44,525 nucleotides of DNA from Deltaproteobacteria bacterium (GTDB taxonomy: Bacteria > Bdellovibrionota_C > UBA2361 > JAFLCA01). Shown here one piece after another: positions 15,164-25,882 of this stretch (positions are counted from its first letter, which is position 1; every line of letters starts with the position of its first letter). Below the pieces are notes generated by a model. That model ran no database searches and was not told where the DNA came from. It was given only the letters and a program-made list of their open reading frames with translations. The position numbers and the translations under genes are program-made. The stretch is taken from contig JAFLCA010000007.1 of NCBI GenBank assembly GCA_017302875.1, positions 1 to 44,525 on the forward strand, read 5' to 3'.

Positions 15164-16522
15164 GTGACCTCAAAACCAAAAGAAAACGTAAGCGAGTCTT
15201 ATAAGCGCATGGCGCTTCGACCCGAAGTCTACTCGCGCGATGAACATCCAATTTCACGCAACAGCATCGATCCGGATGCATTGAAAATTTTGTATCGTCT
15301 CATGCGCCATGGGCATAAAGCCTATCTCGTTGGCGGAGGCGTTCGTGATTTACTTCTTAATAGAAAGCCCAAAGATTTTGATATCGCGACAGATGCTACA
15401 CCGCGCCAGATTAAAGAACTCTTTCGTAACAGCCGCATCATCGGTCGGCGCTTTAAATTAATTCACGTCTTCTTTCGCGGAAATAAAATCGTGGAGGTTT
15501 CAACCTTCCGCGACGTGAGCGAAGAAGTGGCAGAACCTCAGGAGGGCGAATCCCCTGAAGAGCTGATCATCACGCGCGACAATACCTACGGCACCGAAGT
15601 CACCGATGCGATGCGTCGAGACATTACCATCAATGGGCTTTTCTACGATGCGGGCACTTTCTCCATCATCGACTACGTCGGCGGCATGCGCGATATTCGC
15701 GACCGCGTGGTTCGCATAATTGGAGATCCCGATGTGCGCTTCCCAGAAGATCCGGTACGGTTGATGCGCATCTGCCGGTACGCCGCGAAGAGTGGGTTCA
15801 ATATCGACGCGGCCTGCTACGCCTCTATTCAGCGCAACGCTGAGCTTATTCGAAATAGCGCCACCATGCGCGTATTCGAGGAGTTCAAAAAGGATTTCGC
15901 TTCTGGTTTCGCGCTCCAAACGCTGCGCTTACTAGCGGAGACCGGATTATTAGCTCACTTAATTCCCGAACTCGCCGAGAACGATGCTGCTTTATTGAAT
16001 GAAGAAAGCGACTTCGCTAAAACTTTAGCTCACTCCGATGAGATGGTGTTGGATGGCGAGCCGCGCTCCCCGACCGTCGTGCTCGCTCTCATTTCCTTAT
16101 TCACACGCTGCCCAATTTTGGACGGACTACCCGAGCAGTTCCGCGACCGAGAAGACATCGCCGAGCACGTTGCTTCTGGATTTCGAGCGCTGGCCGTTCC
16201 GCGCAAAGAACGCGAGAAGATCGAAGCGCTCTTACAAGCATGGCACATGCTTCTCACCTCTGGCGACGATCGCAGTCAAATTCGCCAGCTCGACCGCCGC
16301 GAAGTACTCGATGAGTTTGAACTTCTCATTCATCTCCTCTACGGGAAGGGGCCGGAGTCGGATCTCCTGGCGGATCTTTTGGAACAAGGGTCGGAACGCG
16401 GCAGACCGGACAGCGGCTACCACGAAGAAGAGAGTCGTGGATTCCACCAGAATCGCGGCCCGCGCCGCAGACGGGGTGGACGTGGGCGCGGTGGACAGCG
16501 CCATCGACCGCCGCAGCAATAA
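15164..16522 (+). CDS. pcnB: Poly(A) polymerase I / CCA-adding family nucleotidyltransferase
   Basis: A 452-residue class II nucleotidyltransferase. Catalytic head: AYLVGGGVRDLLLNRKPKDF with Asp71 and Asp73 in DFDIAT, FRNSRIIGRRFKLIHV (the IGRRF motif typical of PcnB), EVSTFRD, then the RRDITINGLFYD block and RMLRICRYAAKSGF-like nucleotide-selection helix. The N-terminal RDEHPISR and the Arg/Gly-rich C-terminal tail (about 434-452) are as in PcnB rather than CCA-adding enzymes, so it probably adds 3' A-tails to RNA and promotes decay. GTG start at 15164. No CCA enzyme is visible elsewhere in the window. A 280-base divergent promoter region precedes it with TATAAA at 15104-15109. Confidence 0.88.
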   Translation: MTSKPKENVSESYKRMALRPEVYSRDEHPISRNSIDPDALKILYRLMRHGHKAYLVGGGVRDLLLNRKPKDFDIATDATPRQIKELFRNSRIIGRRFKLIHVFFRGNKIVEVSTFRDVSEEVAEPQEGESPEELIITRDNTYGTEVTDAMRRDITINGLFYDAGTFSIIDYVGGMRDIRDRVVRIIGDPDVRFPEDPVRLMRICRYAAKSGFNIDAACYASIQRNAELIRNSATMRVFEEFKKDFASGFALQTLRLLAETGLLAHLIPELAENDAALLNEESDFAKTLAHSDEMVLDGEPRSPTVVLALISLFTRCPILDGLPEQFRDREDIAEHVASGFRALAVPRKEREKIEALLQAWHMLLTSGDDRSQIRQLDRREVLDEFELLIHLLYGKGPESDLLADLLEQGSERGRPDSGYHEEESRGFHQNRGPRRRRGGRGRGGQRHRPPQQ

Positions 16523-16560
16523 TAATTTGGCATAGGGACGGCGTCAGCCGGTGCAGAAAA

Positions 16561-17331
16561 GTGGACATTATTAAAGCGACGCTTCTAATGTACTGGGACT
16601 GCGCTTCGCTGGCGGCGAAGGGCCTGGCACGCAATTGGCCGATTCTACCCGGCTGCGTGCTGCTGTTTATGCTCTACAATTTTAGCTCGGCTTTCTTCTC
16701 CCAATTCGGCTTTGCTGGAGGGATGATCGCCGGAATGATTCAGATCGCCCTGCTCTGTTATTTTTACTCCTGGATTTCAAGCACCGTTCAGAAAGAACGG
16801 CTAACCTTCAAGGATTTACCTGAGTTCGACGGCGGGCTCTTCTTTAACATCATTAGCGTCGCCTTTATTTTCTTTATCGTACAGTTCGTCTTGCAACAGC
16901 TCACACAAGGCCTCGACGCAAAGTTTCTGCTGATGTGCGTTCAGCTCGGGATCGTAATCGTATTCAATGCCATTCCAGAAGTAATTTATCTGCACCGCAT
17001 TGAAAGTACCTATGCCTTGTCTGAGGCCGCTCGCTTCACCCGCGACAATTGGATCGAGTGGTTTGCCCCTCTGCTTCTTGTTTTGGCGCCCGTGCTCCTG
17101 GCCAGCCCGCTTTCAGTGCTATTAATGCTGGCTCACTCCGACCCGATGCTGCCGCCATTCATCGTCGTAACGGGAGTGTTGAACTCCAACTTCGGACAGG
17201 CCACTGCATTCCTACTGCCCTTGCTCGCGCTCCTCATAGCTATTTGGTACATGGTATTTCGCGGGCACTTATTCCAGGCCCTATCCTCGGGAACCCGTCG
17301 GCAGCGTATGTATAAGAGCAAGTCACGCTAG
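16561..17331 (+). CDS. Polytopic inner-membrane protein, unknown
   Basis: A 256-residue membrane protein from GTG 16561, 38 bases after pcnB. About six hydrophobic segments: ILPGCVLLFMLYNF, AGGMIAGMIQIALLCYFYSW, IISVAFIFFIVQFVL, LLMCVQLGIVIVFNAIPEVIYL, LLLVLAPVLLASPLSVLL, and ATAFLLPLLALLIAIWYMVF; the C-terminus is basic. The ALSEAARFTRDNWIEWF segment between helices recalls DUF975/YciC-like membrane proteins, but I cannot assign a family. It sits between pcnB and pyrG, with a 109-base gap before pyrG. Confidence 0.65.
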   Translation: MDIIKATLLMYWDCASLAAKGLARNWPILPGCVLLFMLYNFSSAFFSQFGFAGGMIAGMIQIALLCYFYSWISSTVQKERLTFKDLPEFDGGLFFNIISVAFIFFIVQFVLQQLTQGLDAKFLLMCVQLGIVIVFNAIPEVIYLHRIESTYALSEAARFTRDNWIEWFAPLLLVLAPVLLASPLSVLLMLAHSDPMLPPFIVVTGVLNSNFGQATAFLLPLLALLIAIWYMVFRGHLFQALSSGTRRQRMYKSKSR

Positions 17332-17431
17332 GAAATCCCGCAATTTTTTGGTTCTTCTAATGCATTGAGTCCGGAAATCAGATAGCATAACGGTATCCTT
17401 TCGGTCCGATGTAACTATCTGTAATTCCTAG

Positions 17432-19201
<1,770 letters not shown>

Positions 19202-19204
19202 TGT

Positions 19205-20053
19205 ATGGAATCCGCGCAGCAGCCTGCTCACATCGTCGAAGTTACACCTCAAGTTAAGGTCGGCGGAAACAACCCCCTGCTCTTAATTGCCGGGCCCTGT
19301 CAGATTGAGTCGCTTGAGCACTGCCTGCAGATTGGAGAATTTCTCAAAAAGGTTTGCGCCAAGTATCCAGTTAACTTGGTATTCAAGTCTTCTTACGACA
19401 AAGCCAATCGTACCAGCATCTCCACCAAGCGCGGCCTCGGCATAGATGAAGGACTTCGAGTTCTCGAAGAGGTTCGCCGCAAGCTCGGGGTTCCCGTTCT
19501 GACCGATGTTCACTCGCCGGAGCAAGCAAGCGCCGCCGGAGAAGTCGTCGACATTATTCAAACTCCGGCATTTTTATGCCGCCAGACGGATTTGCTGATC
19601 GCAGCCGGAAAGACCGGTAAAACCGTCAACGTAAAGAAGGGCCAATTTCTCGCTCCCGATGACATGCAACATGTCGCGAAAAAGGTCGCCTCCACGGGCA
19701 ACCATAAAGTTCTACTCTGCGAACGAGGCGCCTGCTTCGGATACCGCGATTTAGTGGTCGATATGCGAAACTTGCCGATCATGCGCCAAACCGGATACCC
19801 TGTTGTCTTCGACGCGACGCATAGCGTCCAGTCGATGGGCGGAGCGAGCCAGTCCGGGGGAGATCGTCGTTTTATTCTTCCTCTTTTGCGCGCAGCGGTG
19901 GCGGTCGGAGTCGACGGTATTTTTATTGAATGCCACGACAGGCCTGAAACTGCTCCGTCGGACGGTGCCAGCATGTTGCCCTTGCACGAAATGGAAGCGG
20001 TGATAGCAACTGCTTGCCGTATTCGTGACGCCGCCGCCCCGCAAAAAGCGTAA
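19205..20053 (+). CDS. kdsA: KDO-8-phosphate synthase, metal-dependent class
   Basis: A 282-residue aldolase-type TIM barrel condensing PEP with arabinose 5-phosphate into KDO-8-phosphate, the first committed step of KDO synthesis for LPS. Hallmarks: IAGPCQIES, FKSSYDKANRTS, FLCRQTDLL, VNVKKGQFLAP, DATHSVQ. Metal ligands expected from the Aquifex enzyme are all present: Cys32, His206, Glu242 and Asp253. The E. coli class has Asn in place of that Cys, so this is the metal-dependent class. It follows pyrG by three bases. The neighbours kdsD and kdsC, common here in related genomes, are missing. Confidence 0.97.
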   Translation: MESAQQPAHIVEVTPQVKVGGNNPLLLIAGPCQIESLEHCLQIGEFLKKVCAKYPVNLVFKSSYDKANRTSISTKRGLGIDEGLRVLEEVRRKLGVPVLTDVHSPEQASAAGEVVDIIQTPAFLCRQTDLLIAAGKTGKTVNVKKGQFLAPDDMQHVAKKVASTGNHKVLLCERGACFGYRDLVVDMRNLPIMRQTGYPVVFDATHSVQSMGGASQSGGDRRFILPLLRAAVAVGVDGIFIECHDRPETAPSDGASMLPLHEMEAVIATACRIRDAAAPQKA

Positions 20054-20064
20054 AGTTCGTTTTC

Positions 20065-20703
20065 ATGAAGATTACAAAGAATCAGAGCCTCGTTCTGGCG
20101 GTGTCGATTATCGCGCTCTTCTTCGCGATCGGAATTTGGTTCATGCCGCGCTCTGCAAAACTGCCAAGCGCAACAGTTGCGAAGAAAGAAGCGACCCCCC
20201 AGCCCACAACGGCCCCCGTGGATGGCACGCCGAGCCAGGAATCCAAATTCATGCTGAAAGAATTTCAGCGCGCTGAAATTAAAGACGGTAGAAAAGTCTG
20301 GGAGGCAAAGGGCGCGCAAGGCCAGTATTTCCCGGAAACAAATAGCGCCAAGATCACCGCAGCACAGCTGTGGATGTACAAGAAAGACGGCAAAGTCATC
20401 GTCATGAATGCCGGAGAAGCGCTGCTGCGCTTGCAAGGCGCAGGCCTTAAGAGCGCAGACGCCACCAACGGCGTCGTCGTCACGTATGACGATAAAGAGA
20501 CCCTGAAGACGGACAACCTGACCTACGATAAAGAGAAGGAAACTCTGTACGCCCCAGGGCACGTCGAAATTACCGGAGATTTCATCGATATCTCGGGCGA
20601 TGTGCTGGAAGGAGACCTAAGCGATAATAGTTTCGTCCTGAAGCAGAATGTTTCGACTATCCTCAAGCCGAAGGGAATGAAGAATGCGCCGAATGCTCAA
20701 TAG
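20065..20703 (+). CDS. lptC: LptC, LPS transport periplasmic subunit
   Basis: A 212-residue bitopic protein with one N-terminal membrane helix (about 8-26, LVLAVSIIALFFAIGIWF), a Pro/Ala/Thr linker, then repeated beta-jellyroll strands (AEIKDGRKVWEAKGAQGQYFPETNSAKITAAQLWMY, LTYDKEKETLYAPGHVEITGD). The ET-L-APG-V pattern is the classic LptC/OstA-fold repeat. LptC links the LptB2FG transporter to the LptA bridge. It is 11 bases after kdsA and overlaps lptA by 20 bases. It is slightly longer than E. coli LptC (191), mostly in the linker. Confidence 0.88.
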   Translation: MKITKNQSLVLAVSIIALFFAIGIWFMPRSAKLPSATVAKKEATPQPTTAPVDGTPSQESKFMLKEFQRAEIKDGRKVWEAKGAQGQYFPETNSAKITAAQLWMYKKDGKVIVMNAGEALLRLQGAGLKSADATNGVVVTYDDKETLKTDNLTYDKEKETLYAPGHVEITGDFIDISGDVLEGDLSDNSFVLKQNVSTILKPKGMKNAPNAQ

Positions 20704-21310
20704 AATTACCCTCGTCCTTGCGGTGCTTACGCTTTGCCTCCTGCCCGGGCTGTCCGAAGCACAAGGGAAAAAAGCGGCGAAGTCCAACAAAGCGCCCAAG
20801 AATGCCGCCCCCGCAGCGCAGAAGAAGGAGCCTATACAAAAAAGTGAGACTAAGTCTTCATCGCTCCCGCTTGGCACGTCGCCTGACTTCGGAAAGCTTC
20901 CCACGTACATCAAGTCCGACTCTCTGCAGCTCAAACAGTCTGAGCGCTATTTCATTTACTCAGGCAACGTTGAAGTGCGCCACGGAGACATGACCATCAC
21001 CTCAAACACCGTTGAGGGCAGCTATGACGAGCAAAACAAACTCAAGAAGCTATTCGCAAAGACCAACGTGCTGATCGTAAAAGGCGATGGGATTCGCGGA
21101 ACAGGAGAACTCGCGACCTATGATGCGGATCAAAACACGGTGACCCTCAGCGACAATCCCGAACTGAGTCAGAACGGCAGCGTGCTGACCGCAGACTCTA
21201 TCAAGATTTTCCTCAAAGATAATCGCAGCGAGGCCACGGGCCAGGTGCGTGTGAAAATGATTGATAAAAATATTAATACCGACCTGCTGGGTAAGGCCGG
21301 AAAGTCCTAG
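20684..21310 (+). CDS. lptA: LptA, periplasmic LPS-bridge protein (OstA domain)
   Basis: A 208-residue exported protein. Signal peptide to about 25 (LTLCLLPGLSEAQ), then a Lys/Ala/Pro-rich stretch, then the OstA domain: IKSDSLQLKQSERYFIYSGNVEVRHGDMTITSN, VEGSYDE, ELATYDADQNTVTLSDNPELSQNGSVLTADSI. These G-V and A-Y strands are the LptA jellyroll that shields LPS acyl chains between membranes. Translation start may be ATG 20684 or 20693. It is last in the pyrG-kdsA-lptC-lptA run; lptB normally follows but lies 6.7 kb downstream. Confidence 0.9.
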   Translation: MRRMLNRITLVLAVLTLCLLPGLSEAQGKKAAKSNKAPKNAAPAAQKKEPIQKSETKSSSLPLGTSPDFGKLPTYIKSDSLQLKQSERYFIYSGNVEVRHGDMTITSNTVEGSYDEQNKLKKLFAKTNVLIVKGDGIRGTGELATYDADQNTVTLSDNPELSQNGSVLTADSIKIFLKDNRSEATGQVRVKMIDKNINTDLLGKAGKS

Positions 21311-21592
21311 TCAGCCCCTCACGAAAGGTAACCTACCGAGACCATTGCCCTTCAAGCCTGGCTCGAACCCTCCTTCTAAAAACCTAGAAATCATTCGGTA
21401 GCGCTGGTTTCAGCTACTATACTTTTTTATTGGCCCCCTTGGTTGCGCACTCAGCGCAGAAGGCGGTGCTTTCGCTGAGAAATTCTTCGTACCTTACGCA
21501 GTGGTGAAATTCTGTCAGCCCTAAAGCTCGAATACTTCGCGGAGTCAAACATTGACCTAATCACCATAGGCAGCACCCTCTTCATTCTGTGC
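21311..21592. promoter_or_regulatory. Intergenic region between lptA and the histidine kinase, with candidate promoter
   Basis: About 240-280 bases without a gene. TATACT at 21418-21423, with a weak -35 (TCGGTA, 21395-21400) 17 bases upstream, is the best promoter candidate for the kinase. CTACCG near 21333 and CGGTAG near 21396 are complementary and could pair. A sequence resembling a sigma-54 site follows but has wrong spacing. Confidence 0.35.
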
Positions 21593-24454
21593 GTGTCTCT
21601 GTTCTTCATTGTCCGCTATGCCCGAAGATTGCGCTCGCGCTACGATCGCCGCGCCTTGCGCATGATGGAGGAGCGCACTCGCTTGCAGCTCCAGCACCAG
21701 GCCTTAGTTAAACTGGCAACCAGCGAAACAAAGAAAAGAAACCTGATCTCCTCCATCCGCGAGCTGCTCGAGACTGCGGCGCATACGCTGGATGTCGACC
21801 GCGCCTCGCTCTGGATTTTCGAAGATTCCTGTTCCCGTATTCGCTGCCTTGATTTTTACGAGAAGCATTCGCACGCCCATTCAAGTGGATTCGAGCTGAC
21901 TGCCCAAAGTGCGCCGAATTATTTTGCAGCGCTGCAAACCAGTCGCGTGATCACCTTGCACAATCTAGCCAATTCGGAGTTTTCCGATGAGCTCGCCTAT
22001 TTAATTGAACGCGGCGTCACCTCGAGCATTGATTCTCCGGTGCGCCTGGATGGAACCATCGCAGCAGTGGTATGCCTGCGGCACGTGGGCCCGGCCCGCC
22101 GATGGAGCACTGACGAGCAGAACTTTGCCGCCTCAATTGCTGACATGGCGGCAATTGCCTTTCAGAGTGACAAGCAGAAAACCATTCAGGCAGAACTCGA
22201 GCAGAAATCTTTTGCCATCGAATCCTCCATGGATGGGATGGCAATTCTCGATGCCAATCATACCTACGTATACCTTAACCATTCCCACGCTACGTTGTAC
22301 GGGTACGACGACCCCAGCGAGCTTTTGGGTAAATCATGGCGCGTCCTGTACGATACTGAGGAGCTTGCTCGCTTCGAACGCGAGCTGATGCCGCAGTTCC
22401 AGCGTGATGGACGGCTTCAAGCAGAGGCACGTGGTCGCAAGAAAGATGGTTCGATTTTTCCTCAAGAGATTTCACTCACGGCACTGGAAGACGGCGGCCT
22501 CATCTGTGTAATTCGCGATATTACCGTGCGCAAGCTCGCGGAACGCAATGCTGAACAAATGGCGCTGTTTGCCACCCTGCACCCATCGCCCGTTTTGCGT
22601 TTCGATCATTCGGGCACCATCATCTCCGCCAATCCTGCAGCACTGGAGATTTTCGGACTGCCTCAGGCGTCCGGGGTGGATCTAAAATCCATAATCTTGG
22701 GCGCAAGAGATCTGGATCTGCAACGCTGCATCGAAGAAGGCGCGCTGCTCAGTTGCTCAAGCCGCATCGGAGAAAAGTATTTTCATTTCCTTTTTCGCGG
22801 TGTTCCCGACTTGATGTTCGGACATGTCTACGGCACCGACATCACCGATCTAAAGCGAGCGCATCAGAGGCTCATTGATAGCAAGAAATTCCTGCGCCGA
22901 GTGGTCGATAGCGATCCCAACCTCATCTACGTCAAAGACAGCCAGGGTCGCTTCACACTAGCGAATCAAGCTACTGCGGATCTATACGGAACAACGGTAA
23001 ATGAAATTCTGTGGAAAACTGACGCGGATCTCTTGAAGAATGCGAGGGAGATTGAGGCCTTCCGGAAAAGCGAACAGGAAGTCATCTCGACTCTTGAGGA
23101 TAGAATAGTGGCTGAAGAAACCTTCACCGATGCTCAGGGTCACAGCACTCTATTGCGAACCGTTCGCCGTCCGCTACGTCTAACCCCGCAGGGGGATGTA
23201 CATGTGCTTGGCGTGGGCATGAATATTACGGAGACCAAGAAGCTTCAGGAGGACTTGCTGCAATCTCAGAAGATGGAGGCTATTGGCCAACTCGCTGGTG
23301 GTATTGCGCATGATTTTAATAATCTTCTGACCGGCATTTTGGGCTGCACTGGACTTCTAAAAATGAAGGGTGAGCGCGACCCGGACGTAAATCAAAGCGC
23401 CGAGATGATAGAAAGCGCTGCCTCGCGCGCAGGACAACTGACCCAGAAACTCTTGGGGTTCGCGCGCAAAGGCAAACATCAGAATATTCCCGTTGATATT
23501 CATCAAACGATCGAAGAGACCGTCTCGCTTCTTCGCCGCACCATCGAAAAGAATATCGCGATCTCTCAGATTATGCAGGCTCCGCAGGCCTATATCCTGG
23601 GGGATCCAACGCAGATCCAGCAGATTATTCTGAACCTTGCCATTAATGCCCGCGATGCCATGAGTGTCGAGACGGGAGGAACCAACGGTGGAGAGCTCTC
23701 TATATTCACTCGGCTTGTTCCCGCGTCGGCGCTGGGAGGACGCCAAGCCGAACTGGAAGTCGAGAATTTCTTGGAGATTTCCGTATGTGATACCGGCTGC
23801 GGTATCCCGGAGGAACTGCGCGAGAAGATCTTTGAGCCCTTCTTCACGACCAAAGCGACCGGACGTGGGACCGGCATGGGACTAGCCATGGTGTACGGAA
23901 TCGTACAGAACCACGAAGGCTTTCTGAAGGTCGAGAGCGCGCTTGGGCATGGCACGACCTTTCGAGTGTATCTGCCGAGCTTGGATGCGCAGGCGGTGTC
24001 CTCGATTATCCAACCGCCTCAAAAGACAATCTCTGGACGCGGTCAAGTGCTCGTGGTCGATGATCACAACGTTGTGCGCAGCGTGACCGCAAAGATGCTG
24101 CAGTCACTCGGCTATGGTGTCGTGACGGCGCGCGATGGAGTTGAGGCTCATGAGTATTTCCGCGAACATTGGACCGACATCGATGTAGTAATCTTGGATA
24201 TGATAATGCCCCATATGGGGGCTCGAGAATGCCTGCCCCTGTTAAAGGGCATTAATCCTAACGTGCGCGCGATCCTTTCAACCGGATACGTGAATAACAA
24301 CGCTGTGCAAGAAATTATGAATGAAGGCATGTGCGGCTTCATTCAGAAACCGTATCAGTTGGCGCAGCTTTCAGCCGTAGTAGCGCAGGTGCTCAAGCCG
24401 GATGACGGCCCCCGAGAAACATCAAAGAGCAGCTCCGCCGAGTTGCGGGCCTAA
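21593..24454 (+). CDS. Multi-sensor hybrid histidine kinase (GAF-PAS-PAS-PAS-HisKA-HATPase-REC)
   Basis: At least 953 residues from GTG 21593. Domains in order (numbered from that GTG): N-terminal membrane helix, GAF (~55-200, TLDVDRASLWIFEDS...), PAS (~205-320), a second PAS-like segment (~325-420), PAS (~430-555, DPNLIYVKDSQGRFTLANQ), HisKA with phospho-acceptor His573 in GGIAHDFNN, HATPase with DTGCGIPEELREKIFEPFF and GTGMGLAMV, and a C-terminal receiver with VVDD acidic pair, phospho-Asp869 in VILDMIMP and the switch Lys in FIQKPY. The membrane helix appears to begin upstream of GTG 21593: the frame is open to 21479, and an ATT at 21551 has GGAG at 21541-21544. No output domain, so it likely works with a separate regulator. 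Confidence 0.92.
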   Translation: MSLFFIVRYARRLRSRYDRRALRMMEERTRLQLQHQALVKLATSETKKRNLISSIRELLETAAHTLDVDRASLWIFEDSCSRIRCLDFYEKHSHAHSSGFELTAQSAPNYFAALQTSRVITLHNLANSEFSDELAYLIERGVTSSIDSPVRLDGTIAAVVCLRHVGPARRWSTDEQNFAASIADMAAIAFQSDKQKTIQAELEQKSFAIESSMDGMAILDANHTYVYLNHSHATLYGYDDPSELLGKSWRVLYDTEELARFERELMPQFQRDGRLQAEARGRKKDGSIFPQEISLTALEDGGLICVIRDITVRKLAERNAEQMALFATLHPSPVLRFDHSGTIISANPAALEIFGLPQASGVDLKSIILGARDLDLQRCIEEGALLSCSSRIGEKYFHFLFRGVPDLMFGHVYGTDITDLKRAHQRLIDSKKFLRRVVDSDPNLIYVKDSQGRFTLANQATADLYGTTVNEILWKTDADLLKNAREIEAFRKSEQEVISTLEDRIVAEETFTDAQGHSTLLRTVRRPLRLTPQGDVHVLGVGMNITETKKLQEDLLQSQKMEAIGQLAGGIAHDFNNLLTGILGCTGLLKMKGERDPDVNQSAEMIESAASRAGQLTQKLLGFARKGKHQNIPVDIHQTIEETVSLLRRTIEKNIAISQIMQAPQAYILGDPTQIQQIILNLAINARDAMSVETGGTNGGELSIFTRLVPASALGGRQAELEVENFLEISVCDTGCGIPEELREKIFEPFFTTKATGRGTGMGLAMVYGIVQNHEGFLKVESALGHGTTFRVYLPSLDAQAVSSIIQPPQKTISGRGQVLVVDDHNVVRSVTAKMLQSLGYGVVTARDGVEAHEYFREHWTDIDVVILDMIMPHMGARECLPLLKGINPNVRAILSTGYVNNNAVQEIMNEGMCGFIQKPYQLAQLSAVVAQVLKPDDGPRETSKSSSAELRA

Positions 24455-24721
24455 AAGAGATCGTAACGAAAATGGGAGAACGAACGGGGTGTAAGCCCCT
24501 CGTGTTTCCTCTGATGCGGAGAGCCGATTCCGCTCTCTGACTCAGATTCAGATGGCGGTCGTGCGTCAGCCGTTTGTTGAGTTCGGTTACGGACGGATCG
24601 CTCGATAAGGAGCCTCTGACATTGCTTGCTCCGCGGAAACAGGCTGCGAAGCCCTCTTTCTTGCGTGGCGCTGAGCCTTCATGAATACTGAAGACGTCCC
24701 TCTATCAAGGTTCCATACGTC
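24455..24721. other. Intergenic region after the kinase
   Basis: 267 bases without a convincing gene. GGGG-TGTAAG-CCCC (24486-24499, with ACGA/TCGT outer pairs) is a weak possible terminator of the kinase gene; GAGAGC/GCTCTC (24519-24524/24532-24537) forms another short hairpin. The promoter of the following secreted-protein gene is not clear. Confidence 0.3.
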
Positions 24722-25105
24722 ATGAAAAGCACCGTCATTCTTCCCCTCTTGCTCTTTTTCTCCACGCAGGCTTTTGCTCAAAGCGGCCGTTGGGGGATTA
24801 TCATTAACGAGAATAGCAAAGCTTGCGCTCGCTTCTGGGAGGGCAACGCTTGTTCTAGAGTAAAGGTCCCGGATCAATGGAAGGCTATCCTCCCCGTCTG
24901 GAATGAAGAGAAGCAGGCTCTCACCCTCACCTATCAAACCAAATCCTGCACTCTGGGGCTCTTAAGCTCCGAGCAGTGCTGCAAAGAACTTGGATTCACC
25001 TTTGATGCTAACTTTCGCGCTCCACAGGAGAAGACCGCGCTTAGCGACGATCCGCGCAGCGAGTGTTTTCAGCTGCGCGCAGCCGATCAGCCGCCGACTC
25101 GCTGA
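24722..25105 (+). CDS. Small secreted Cys-containing protein, unknown
   Basis: A 127-residue exported protein. Signal peptide 1-19 (ILPLLLFFSTQAFA before QSG). Mature part of ~108 residues with six Cys (ACARFWEGNACSRV, KSCTLG, SEQCCKEL, ECFQL), suggesting disulfide bonds in the periplasm or outside. No family recognised. It opens a run of three small secreted products around a nuclease gene within the lptA-lptB interval. Confidence 0.6.
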   Translation: MKSTVILPLLLFFSTQAFAQSGRWGIIINENSKACARFWEGNACSRVKVPDQWKAILPVWNEEKQALTLTYQTKSCTLGLLSSEQCCKELGFTFDANFRAPQEKTALSDDPRSECFQLRAADQPPTR

Positions 25106-25189
25106 CGCCTCTCTTCCTGGCAAGCGGCTGCTGTGGTATTTCTCATACTTCGCGACCTGGAACCTGTGTATTCCTATGGAAAGCTTGGC

Positions 25190-25882
25190 ATGAGAGCCTC
25201 TCGACTACTGACGCTATTCTTCGTTCTGCTGTGCAGCCCCTATGCGAGCGAGGCTGAGTTTCGCTTCGGTGCCTGCTGCTCTGCCAATGGAGGCGTCTGT
25301 GGATGCCAAGGCGGCGGGGCCGTGTGCTGCGACGGCAAAGCTTCAACGTGTCCCTGCAACGAGAAGGATTTTCACGTCACCGTTACAGTCACACCAAAGC
25401 AGGCCCAACAGAACACCCCCCGCACAACACCCCCCGAGCACCTAAAGTATTTGCCTGATCCGAAACTCACGCCGGGCGACATTCGAAGTCGCAGCAAAGA
25501 AGAGATTTGTGCGGTGGGCTACATTCAGAAAGTCGGCAAAACTTCCAATACGGCAAAAGAGAAAACATACGAGCGTTATAAGATCGCGCGGCGATCGGCA
25601 TATGAAATAGATCACTTAGTATCCAAAGGCCTGGGCGGCTCAAACGATCCGAAGAACCTTTGGCCGCAGCCCCATCAAGCTTTGTGGAACGTGCATAAAA
25701 AAGATGAACTAGAGAACCTCATGCATCGCATGGTGTGCTCAGGGAAACTTGATCTACTGCAAGCCCAGCAGGAAATGCTTACGGACTGGATTTCAGCATA
25801 CAAGAAATATATCGGGGACAAGCCTCGTCCCACTCCGGCTCAAAAAAAGAAATCGACTAAGAAAAGTAAAAAACAAAAGTAA
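25190..25882 (+). CDS. Secreted HNH-family nuclease with Cys-rich N-terminus
   Basis: A 230-residue exported protein from ATG 25190 (the frame extends to 25133 but the signal peptide begins at 25190: RLLTLFFVLLCSPYASEA). A compact Cys-rich segment follows (ACCSANGGVCGCQGG, VCCDGKASTCPC: ten Cys in ~35 residues). The nuclease domain contains AYEIDHLVSKGLGGSNDPKN and NLWPQ, the DH-x-GGSN-x-NLWP signature of small HNH endonucleases, then KDELENLMHRMVCSGKLDL and AQQEMLTDWISAYKKY, which match the C-terminal part of that family. The Lys-rich tail may bind nucleic acid. Probable DNase acting outside the cytoplasm. Its stop overlaps the next start by one base (TAATG). Confidence 0.8.
   Translation: MRASRLLTLFFVLLCSPYASEAEFRFGACCSANGGVCGCQGGGAVCCDGKASTCPCNEKDFHVTVTVTPKQAQQNTPRTTPPEHLKYLPDPKLTPGDIRSRSKEEICAVGYIQKVGKTSNTAKEKTYERYKIARRSAYEIDHLVSKGLGGSNDPKNLWPQPHQALWNVHKKDELENLMHRMVCSGKLDLLQAQQEMLTDWISAYKKYIGDKPRPTPAQKKKSTKKSKKQK

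Noticed and set aside
19558..20562. 334-codon minus-strand ORF over kdsA and lptC
   Set aside because: Both plus-strand genes are unambiguous; the ORF has no recognisable protein features.
21430..21452. TTGGCCCCC...GGTTGC as a sigma-54 promoter for the kinase
   Set aside because: The gap between GG and GC is 11 bases rather than 10, which RpoN does not tolerate well.
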